Below are positions 56,776 to 64,000 of a DNA stretch of 64,000 nucleotides, piece after piece. This stretch comes from Ipomoea triloba (Eukaryota; Streptophyta; Magnoliopsida; Solanales; Convolvulaceae). A model generated the notes under the pieces. The model saw only the letters and a program-made list of their open reading frames with translations, searched no databases and had not been told where the DNA came from. The stretch is taken from contig NC_044916.1 in NCBI RefSeq assembly GCF_003576645.1, positions 7,323,002-7,387,001 on the forward strand. The letters are read 5' to 3'. Both the position numbers and the translations under genes were made by a program. The stretch's first letter is position 1; the number at the start of each line of letters is the position of its first letter.

Positions 56776-56979
56776 TTATATTACTAAGGTGTCATCGATC
56801 GGCGACACCGTACGATGAGGAAGGAAACACGAGAACAGAGTGTGCATTGCATTCCTGACAACTTGGCCCCTCTTCGGAATCAAACGCGGCCGAGGCGGGT
56901 GGTGGGTGGCGGCGGCGCCGCCATTCCTTGGCTGCCGGAAACCTCCAATTCCGCCGTGCTGGGTAGTGGCAACCGTCAT
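56776..56979 (-). CDS. Possible small basic protein (67 residues), unknown function
   Basis: On the minus strand the ATG at 56979 opens MTVATTQHGGIGGFRQPRNG, then a Gly/Ala/His/Pro-rich patch, RPRLIPKRGQVVRNAMHTLF and a tail ending SPIDDTLVI. The segment is about 60% G+C in a region that is otherwise near 30%, which favours real coding sequence. The KRGQVVRNAM..LFSCFL part looks like an amphipathic helix. The upstream frame stays open to 57168, but the AT-rich part reads as leader, and TTTATACC lies about 90 bp upstream as a weak TATA. I cannot assign a family; no signal peptide or membrane span is visible. Plus-strand ORFs over the same bases are shadows. Confidence 0.4.
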   Translation of the reverse strand: MTVATTQHGGIGGFRQPRNGGAAATHHPPRPRLIPKRGQVVRNAMHTLFSCFLPHRTVSPIDDTLVI

Positions 56980-57490
56980 TTTCGTAGTAAAATTTATAAT
57001 TGGAAGTAGAAATGGGGAAATGAAAGTATAATTGGGTTGTTGAGATATGATTGAAAGCTTTGGGGTTGGGGTATAAAAAGGCGCGCCAAACCGAGTAAAG
57101 AAGAAGCGTCTCAGCGTTCGATCGCTTTTCTTCTTCTGTTTTGGTTTTTGTGTTTTATTTTCCCCCAATAGCTCAAACTTGAATGGTTTCAGATTTTGAA
57201 CAAGTCCATCAAGAAGAGGTCATGATCACCTACCTGCGTCTCCATGGAAGTGAATGGTGGACTTGCTTCTACACCTTTTCAAATTTCAACTCATTAACGT
57301 TGAGAAAATTTTTAAAATGAAACGTGTATACAGCTAACAATTTTGCATGAGAATTAGTATTGTTTCTCCAATGCTTTTAATTGTAATAATATAGTGTATT
57401 GAATTACAAGGTCATAGATTGCCAAATCATAGATTGCTCATTTGGGAAACAAATAAATGGTCATTAAAATATAACAAGTAAAATTAACTA
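56980..57490. promoter_or_regulatory. Possible promoter region around 57070
   Basis: A clear plus-strand TATAAAAAGG occurs at about 57073 followed by GCGCGCC and a CT-rich stretch, but no plus-strand ORF follows. The same region would be the leader and promoter of the minus-strand ORF at 56979. Direction unresolved. Confidence 0.3.
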
Positions 57491-57751
57491 CTCCCTCCGT
57501 CCCATTTTATGTGTCTAGTTTAGTTAACGAGACTTGGCTGGAGTGATTTTTAACTCAATTTCTCATAATATTAATTTTAGTATTAATATACAAACTTTAT
57601 ATTTAGAAACTACACTAAAAGTACTATTAAACACAAAAAAAAAAAACCAAATTTAAAAATAAGAAAAAATAATAAAGAAAATAAACAAAGAAGAAAGAGT
57701 TGATTTGACCAATGAATAATAAGTAGGATAGATAAAATGGAACAGAGATAG
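57491..57751. mobile_element. Stowaway (Tc1/mariner) MITE
   Basis: Starts CTCCCTCCGTCCCATTTTAT and ends with the near-inverse ATGGAACAGAGATAG, with TA on both sides. An inverted, related copy lies at 62307-62570. Confidence 0.85.
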
Positions 57752-58747
57752 TACTATATATTCAACGTGTCCTAATGATTTCTTAATTTTTATTCATAAT
57801 TGTTACAAAAACAAATCAAAATTAAAAAATGTTTCCTTTGAAATTATATTGATAGTGTTAGGCATATTAGACATAAATTCATCATTGACATAAGAATCTT
57901 GCTATACTTCTCTTAGGGAATTAGAAGACAAGGAGAGCATTTCAAAATTTTATAGTGTTGGTAAAATTTAAAAAAAAAATGTTTTACGAGAGCAAAAGAG
58001 AGGAAAAATAAAGTTCTTGATGTTCTCAAATCAACATCACAACAGAGGCTCATTTGCACCCCTACATGCCAATTAAAGAGAACCTTTATGTTATACAATT
58101 TAAGGTTTTTTTTTTTTCTAAAAGAGAATTGTATATACTCCGTATATATTAGTGCAAACCCACCCCCCATTCCAATGTAAGACAAAGGCTCTTTCCCAAC
58201 CTTCCCAACTTCATTTTTCCACTTCAAATGAGTCCACTTTGAGAATTAATTTATCATTCACCAGTTATATGTTTTGAGCATATAATATATCAATTTCTTC
58301 ATCTCACTCAAGGCATATGGTTTCCTAATGTTTTGAAGCATCAAAATCCTTTGGTTTTTCTCTTTTCTCGCTCAAAATTTTATTTTTTTGAAAGATACCC
58401 TGCCAACACTTCCAAAAATTATACGAAGTGCTCGCTTGTAGTTCTTTTTCACAAAGCTTTTAGCTTGAGTACTCAAATTTTAAGCAATAATCTGTTTTAT
58501 CTTGGGAGATTGACTCTACAACGCTCCTAGTCTCTTTGGTAGGTAGTGAATCAGTTTTAAGAAAAGTGTGAGTACACACGACTCAGATTTCTCCTTTTTT
58601 CTGGTTTCTTATGTTGGGTTTATATTCTAAATTATAAAACTCATATTCTCATATTCTCGTTATTTATTTATTTTATATATATAAATTTTTGGTTTCGTAC
58701 CCAGTTCTGAATGGAATTAATTTTCTAAAAATTAAATTCCATATTTT

Positions 58748-58789
<42 letters not shown>

Positions 58790-59673
58790 TTGGTAAATCA
58801 ACTTATTCAAAACCTATAAATCTTACCAAGCACTATTTTCTTAACTTAATGGGTAAATATTAAGAATCAATTTCTTATACACTACATTTTGAGTAAATAT
58901 ATGAAATTCATACTTAGAAGAATCCAAATTTATTTTGACACCAACCAAATTAATTATAGACAATGCTCAAAATGATACCTCAAAATACGTCTCACATGCC
59001 ATTTTCATATTAATTTTTCACCATCTTTATACTTATCATTATTATTCATCATAAATATAACATATCCAATATTATAGAAAGATCCTAATTAGATATTTAT
59101 AGATTCAACCCTATGAGAAGGAAAAAAAAAAAAAAAAAAAAAAGGGAAGCTAGAAAAACATAACATTCAAAATAGGTTTGAGAAAAGCCAAGCCAAATAA
59201 GTTAGTAAGATGAGTTCGTTAGCTAGCAATCTAGACTAATTTACTTTCTTGTGGTCCTTTGTCGACTAGCGTCGCAATGCATGATTTATCTAGTGCACAC
59301 CCTCTAATAGTGATTGCTGGTTTTCCTTATCATCCCCAAAGAAAGTTAGTAAGAACATAGAGCATATGCATTGCGTACATAATGGATACACACACAAAAC
59401 ACATATAAATAGACTACCTCGTAAGTTTTTTTTTTTTTTTTTCATTCTTGTGTAATAGTCTGTAACTCACACAAGAAAAATAAATCGCATTAAGAAGACA
59501 ATATGTGACAGGATCAATTAAAACGGTGTTGGTAAGAATCAAATTTGTACATTTTAAGTACAAAAGTCATGTTTTCTTCACTTACCCTTACTGGGACAAA
59601 ATCATTTTGACATAGGAAATAGTGGATAAATTTGCCTTGCGGAATAATTTTTGTGAACGATAACTTCCATTAA
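57752..59673. other. AT-rich intergenic DNA
   Basis: No gene. Includes a (TA)n run at 58751-58784, A-runs at 59122-59142 and a T-run at 59426-59442. The 104-residue minus-strand ORF at 57913-58227 is AT-driven and unrecognised. Confidence 0.4.
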
Positions 59674-60295
59674 GGGTGTGTTCGGAATCCCGAAAAATGA
59701 ATTTTGGTCAAAGGAAAAATCACTTTGTTTTTCTCGAAAAAAAAAAAACTTCCCTTTTTTTTACGGGAACCCATTTTACAAGCTTCTCCCCTTCGCTTCT
59801 TCAGGACGTTCTTCCTCAGCCATCTTCCCCGACATTTTTCCGTGACCTAAGATTTCCGCGACGTTCTTCCGCGGCAACAATCCTGTCAACTCTGAAGACA
59901 AAATCGGTGATCAGCGACGGTGGAACTATTGTTGGTCGCCGTTTCTAGCCGAAGGCAACCAATTGGTCACCTTCCATCGGAGAAGGCGACTAGTTGGTCG
60001 CATTCTCTGAGATGGGGCGGGGAATGCGACCAACCGGTCGCGTTCCATCTCTGGTAGAAGGCGACCGGCGACGGTTCGATGATCACCAGTTTTGTCTTTG
60101 GAGTTGACCGGATAAAGTTTAGGGTATTTGATCATTTTCTTTTATGTTCATTTTCGAGAAAATGAACCAAACACACCAATATAGTTTTATAGAATGCAAC
60201 CAAATACTAGAAATAAAAATGTTTTCTAAAAATAACTCTTTTTCCAAAAAAAATAAAAACTTCAGAAATTATTTTCCTGATTTTTGAACACACCG
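59674..60295. mobile_element. Tourist-like element with GGTCGC-rich centre, TAA target duplication
   Basis: Ends GGGTGTGTTCGGAA and TTTTTGAACACACCG, flanked by TAA (59671-59673 and 60296-60298). The centre is GC-rich and contains repeated 'GGCGAC', 'TTGGTCGC' and the palindrome GCGACCAACCGGTCGC. The short ORFs have no family match that I can name. Confidence 0.75.
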
Positions 60296-60685
60296 TAATA
60301 TGAAACTGAAGTTGGTAAAGTAGAAGATACTCTGGTCTATCTAGCTGACAAAGTGATTTGAGTATAAGTGAGTAATGAAGCCTGAAGCAATCGCATCACT
60401 ATGATTTTTTTAGTAGAGTACCAATTTTCGGTTTTTTTTTTCATATTATTTATTTTTTTGAAAGTTATTATGTTGTAGACAAAAACTTGTATGAGGTCTT
60501 CTAACAAATCCTTGTCCGTGAGATAGGTCAGTCAAAATGAAATGTAATATTTATATTAGCAAATGTAATATTAAATCAAGAATAAAATGTTTATTACTTA
60601 TTTGAGAGAAATGTAATACTTTTACATATTGATGTAAAAGTATTACACTTTTCAACAAAAGTATTACTTTCCTTTATAAGTGCAA
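60296..60685. other. AT-rich DNA with relics of the 40596-type MITE
   Basis: At about 60485-60680, 'ACTTGTATGAGGTCTTCTAA' and 'GTAATACTTTTACATATTG' resemble a decayed member of the GAGACCGTCTCAC family. No gene. Confidence 0.35.
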
Positions 60686-60830
60686 CTAGTTTTTCACTCA
60701 CAATGCGCGGATGAAATAATGCTCAATGTTTATTTTTAAATAAGTACTTTAAAGTATATTAAAGCAATATTATATAAGAGATGTCCATGCATAGCTAATT
60801 GAATTTTAAATTTGTTTATTTAAATCGATA
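60686..60830 (-). mobile_element. Degenerate Helitron 3' end
   Basis: On the minus strand the sequence ends CCGCGCATTGTGAGTGAAAA, then ACTAG and T. The hairpin is imperfect and the 5' end is not found. Confidence 0.35.
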
Positions 60831-61780
60831 ATTAAAAATGTATGAATGCAAGATAATATAGTAGAAATTGGTTATAATTGTCACTAAAATAAATGTTTGC
60901 AACTTTGTAATAATGTTAGTCTAAATACTTAGTCTAATTAAATAAATACTACTTTTGATTTGAATTTCTCTAAATCTTCTTAATTCTTTTTTTGGATAGG
61001 ATTGTCATTGTCTCCATCTTCAGTACTTAGCATGTCTTCTTCTTTTTTATTGGTGGTGTGTCATGTGCAATTGGATTACTAGGGGTAGCATAGAAGGCAA
61101 CGTCATGCAATGAGATTATGGTATAGAAAGTTGTGGATTTACCTTGCTGCATGTGTACATGACTGGGATCTTAATTGTACTATAAACTCTTGATCTTGCA
61201 AGAGCTTATTGATATTTGACAGTGGTAGTTTTTCCCCTACATGTTTCATGTGTTGTGAGATGTGTTTTGTAGATTTTTATGTGAAAGTATTGAACAAAAT
61301 ATTAATATTTAGTATATTTATATAAGGTTCATGAGTAGTATGTCTAATTCTAGTTCCATAAAGTTTACTTCATTGTAACAACAATGACTCTGCAGGTAGT
61401 CTGAATACTGAGTATTTTTGTTGTCAATGTTAATGTTAATTTTGCCTTTAACCAAAACAAGTTGAGTCTAGAAAATGAAATAAATTGTAAATTTATATTA
61501 GTTCTAATATATTTAAAGGATGTACAATAAGTATTTTACATACAAGGTTAATGAATGCTACAAAGGTGGTTATTTTTTAAATTTCTTCATTTTTTGGATT
61601 TGTAAGATTGATTCCAGCATTATTGTTGTCTCAGCATCTTTTCAATGCGTCAAGTGTGTCACGACATTCTATTGCCCTACATTGACATTATTAATAATGA
61701 GTTTTAATGTAGCTACGTAAGATAATGATCTAATTACCATTTACATATTATTATCAGCATAAAAGCATATCAGTCTTTTA
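60831..61780. other. AT-rich intergenic DNA
   Basis: No gene or repeat that I can support. Confidence 0.3.
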
Positions 61781-62112
61781 AATGTTTTGATCGAGTTACT
61801 TTTGATCTACGTGTATTGCTCGAGTCTTTTAAATGATCTACGTGTATTGTAGACTACGATTTTGTGTATTCATGTTAGGGGTACTTAAATATAGGTTGTG
61901 ACGTGTTTTGTGTATTCAAATGTTAGGAGGATGATTTCTGTGTAGTTGTGTCAATATTCTGTGTATTCACTCAAGTCATTCTGTATATTCTAGATAATGA
62001 TTCCGCGTATTCTAGACAAAATAAATTCCATGAAGTCATTCACGTCCGCGTATACTAACATCAAAACGATGTCATTTCGAACCAGGGTTCACAATGCATT
62101 GTGAACCCTGGT
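61781..62112. repeat. 'GTGTATTC' word array ending in a perfect 32-bp palindrome
   Basis: 'GTGTATTC/TGTATTCT' type words recur at irregular short intervals from about 61810 to 62020. The array closes with ACCAGGGTTCACAATG joined to its exact inverse (62081-62112) and then 'CCACGATATAAC'. The terminal motif recalls the inverted GTGGACCATGGTC ends at 23590 and the 'TTGGACCATAGTCCAGG' at 9092, so these may be one element family. Confidence 0.6.
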
Positions 62113-62306
62113 CCACGATATAACGATTGCCTATTAGGCTCACCCTACGAAGGGCTAGAAATTTGGTGGGCCTTTGGTTGGGCCAAATTTCTTCGGCCCT
62201 AGCCCACCCATATAGGTTAGCGGGCCTCACCCTTCAAAAATTAAAAAATAAAACTTTAAAAAGAAAGAAAATATTTATAGTACATGACATATTATATTTT
62301 AATATG

Positions 62307-62570
62307 CTCCCTCTGCCTCATTTTATCTTTCTTACTTACTAGTCATTGGTCAAATCAATTATTTCTTTTTTGTTTATTTTCTTTATTATTTTTTATTTAT
62401 TTTTAAATTTGATTTTTTGTGTTTAATAGTACTTTTAGTGTAGTTTCTAAATATATAAATTTTGTATATTAATATTAAACTTAATATTATAAAAAATTGA
62501 ATTAAAAATAACTTCAGTCAAGTCTTGTTAACCGAATTGAACCAGACACTTAAAATGAGACGGAGGGAGT
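62307..62570. mobile_element. Stowaway MITE, inverted relative of 57491
   Basis: CTCCCTCTGCCTCATTTTAT and ATGAGACGGAGGGAG ends. The interior matches 57491-57751 in reverse ('TAGTACTTTTAGTGTAGTTT', 'GGTCAAATCAA'). TA follows on the right; the left flanking dinucleotide has mutated to TG. Confidence 0.8.
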
Positions 62571-62712
62571 ATAATTTAATAATTATGAAAAATATATAAA
62601 TTTTAATTTGCTTTCAAAAAAAATATAAATTTTAATTTATATAAACTGTGATTGGTGGATAATATAACGATGCTTTAATGTTTCAATCATAATCACCACA
62701 CCCCAACACTTA

Positions 62713-62815
62713 CAGCGTGTTTGGTTCGTGGAATAGGTCGCCCGAGAATAGACCTATTACACTGTTTGGTTTGTCATTCCATTCCTAGGAATAACATTCC
62801 TGGGAATGAGCTATC
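62713..62815. mobile_element. Left end of a truncated Tourist-like MITE
   Basis: GCGTGTTTGGTTCGTGGAAT opens, with 'CCATTCCTAGGAATAACATT' type palindromes. The right end is missing. Confidence 0.4.
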
Positions 62816-62933
62816 CTCAAGATGTCATAGCATTTTTTCAATCTTCATTAATTTTCAAGCGTTGATCTGAGTGAATACAATAGTCTAGATGAGTACGCAC
62901 GATCGCATGGCAGAGCAGAGTCGCATTTGAACT

Positions 62934-62937
<4 letters not shown>

Positions 62938-63011
<74 letters not shown>

Positions 63012-63255
63012 GTGGTTCATTCCCTTGCGGACAGAACTTTCCGTACGTACGTGTGGATTGCACCACCAGTATGAATGAATGCACGACCACGTGTTCAGAA
63101 ATGCACTAAGGTGTGGTTCATTTTTGTAGTGTATTTGTGCAATTCACTTTAGTGCATTTCTAAACACGTGATAGTGCATTCATGCATACTTGATTGTGCA
63201 GATTCGCACCTCCCACGGAAAGCTTTGTCCGCATTTGATTATATATATATATAAT
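62938..63255. mobile_element. Foldback element embedded in (AT)n, Micron-like
   Basis: A 70-bp (AT)n tract (62938-63007) and a second (AT)n tract (about 63239-63252) bracket a 230-bp segment whose ends carry TGCGGACAGAACTTTCCGT and the inverse ACGGAAAGCTTTGTCCGCA. An inner hairpin pairs 'CACGTGTTCAGAAATGCACT' with 'AGTGCATTTCTAAACACGTG'. Elements targeting TA microsatellites (Micron) are known in rice; likeness here is structural only. Confidence 0.6.
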
Positions 63256-64000
63256 TTTAAGTGATCTGTTTTCCTAGACCGGACTCTCTCAAATATTTTC
63301 AGAAATCATAATCATTGATGTTTTCCAGTGGAAGAGCTAAGCATGAGATTCATGGAATAGCTTGGGATGATCCGCCGTCTTCTTATTGAAGAGGCCGGGA
63401 GCTATGCCCTACATACTGTGATAAAGAAGATATGCAGGAGATATGGCTGTTTGCTAGCATTTTCCACAATCCACAGATCATGTTGATTTTATATATAGCT
63501 AGCTGCATGAGTAAACAATTCTGATATTTACTATGCTTCATGTAAAATCAGGAAGCATGTGCTCTATCTCAACTAATAGTTGAATTATGCATTTATGTTT
63601 ATATATTATATGCTCAACACGTTATTTTTACCTTTAAAAGTCAGTTACTTTTAACGGATTTCAAACAACACGGAATCAGAGTTGGCTGTGATAAAAAAAA
63701 TTAAAACACCTATTTTATCTCTAACTAAAAATCTAAACTAATTGTTGGATTATACATTTATATTTATATAGTATATATGTTGAATGAAGATCAGACTGTA
63801 CAGCTGCCACTGAGATGTGGGAATAGGAAGAAACGCCAACACAATTTGGGTGCAGCCTAGAAACCTCATGCGATCGTTGAGATATTTGACAAGAATCCAA
63901 AAAAAGCCATCCTAATACTAAGAATTCGCCTAGTACTAAGAAACCACCTTGTTAACATCAAAACATGGCCAAAAAAGGCATTAAAAGATGCCATTATAGT
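63256..64000. other. Intergenic DNA to the window end
   Basis: No ORF, RNA gene or repeat that I can support. Confidence 0.35.

Overview
The window is nuclear DNA from a flowering plant, almost certainly a eudicot. It has spliced genes with GT-AG introns, plant-only families (EG45/plant natriuretic peptide-like, NPF transporter), a plant initiator tRNA and many short plant transposons. The very AT-rich background, the recurring 'ACTCCGTA' motif and the repeat families resemble Convolvulaceae (Ipomoea), but that placement is inference from memory. All exon limits were read by eye from splice consensus and reading frame.

Layout. 1-3.4 kb: AT-rich repeats, a Helitron 3' end and a dead LINE 3' end. 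3.5-7.15 kb: a complete five-exon Alba DNA/RNA-binding protein gene. 7.2-14.5 kb: a SINE, then a 2.5-kb block present twice on either side of an N gap (probable assembly artefact), then a MULE with a 9-bp target duplication. 15.35-23.0 kb: an apparently intact EG45-like secreted protein gene. Its second intron (7.2 kb) holds a Tourist-like element with a nested Pack-MULE carrying LRR receptor kinase fragments, a deleted Copia element and a second MULE. 23.6-30 kb: tandem repeats, a SINE, Tourist-like MITEs and a Copia derivative with two hAT insertions in one LTR. 30.43-34.96 kb: a second EG45-like copy, broken by a 2-nt frameshift. 35-45 kb: a foldback MULE, an initiator tRNA-Met gene with a decayed neighbour, a Helitron, a MITE and a non-autonomous LTR element. 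46.24-50.44 kb: a five-exon NPF (NRT1/PTR) transporter gene. 50.5-64 kb: almost only repeats, plus one small GC-rich ORF that may be a gene.

The genes do not form a pathway. Alba proteins bind nucleic acids, EG45-like proteins are secreted and NPF proteins sit in membranes. The two EG45-like copies are a tandem segmental duplication, and comparing them shows which transposons arrived afterwards. I found no evidence for a new defence or metabolic system. The points most worth checking are the tiny shared last exon of the EG45-like genes, the NPF protein lacking the basic residue of its ExxE[K/R] motif, a Helitron with three iterated 5' ends, and the nested Pack-MULE. Long (AT)n runs lie near 1277, 14574, 24669, 27429, 33124, 35064, 46336, 53603, 58751 and 62938.
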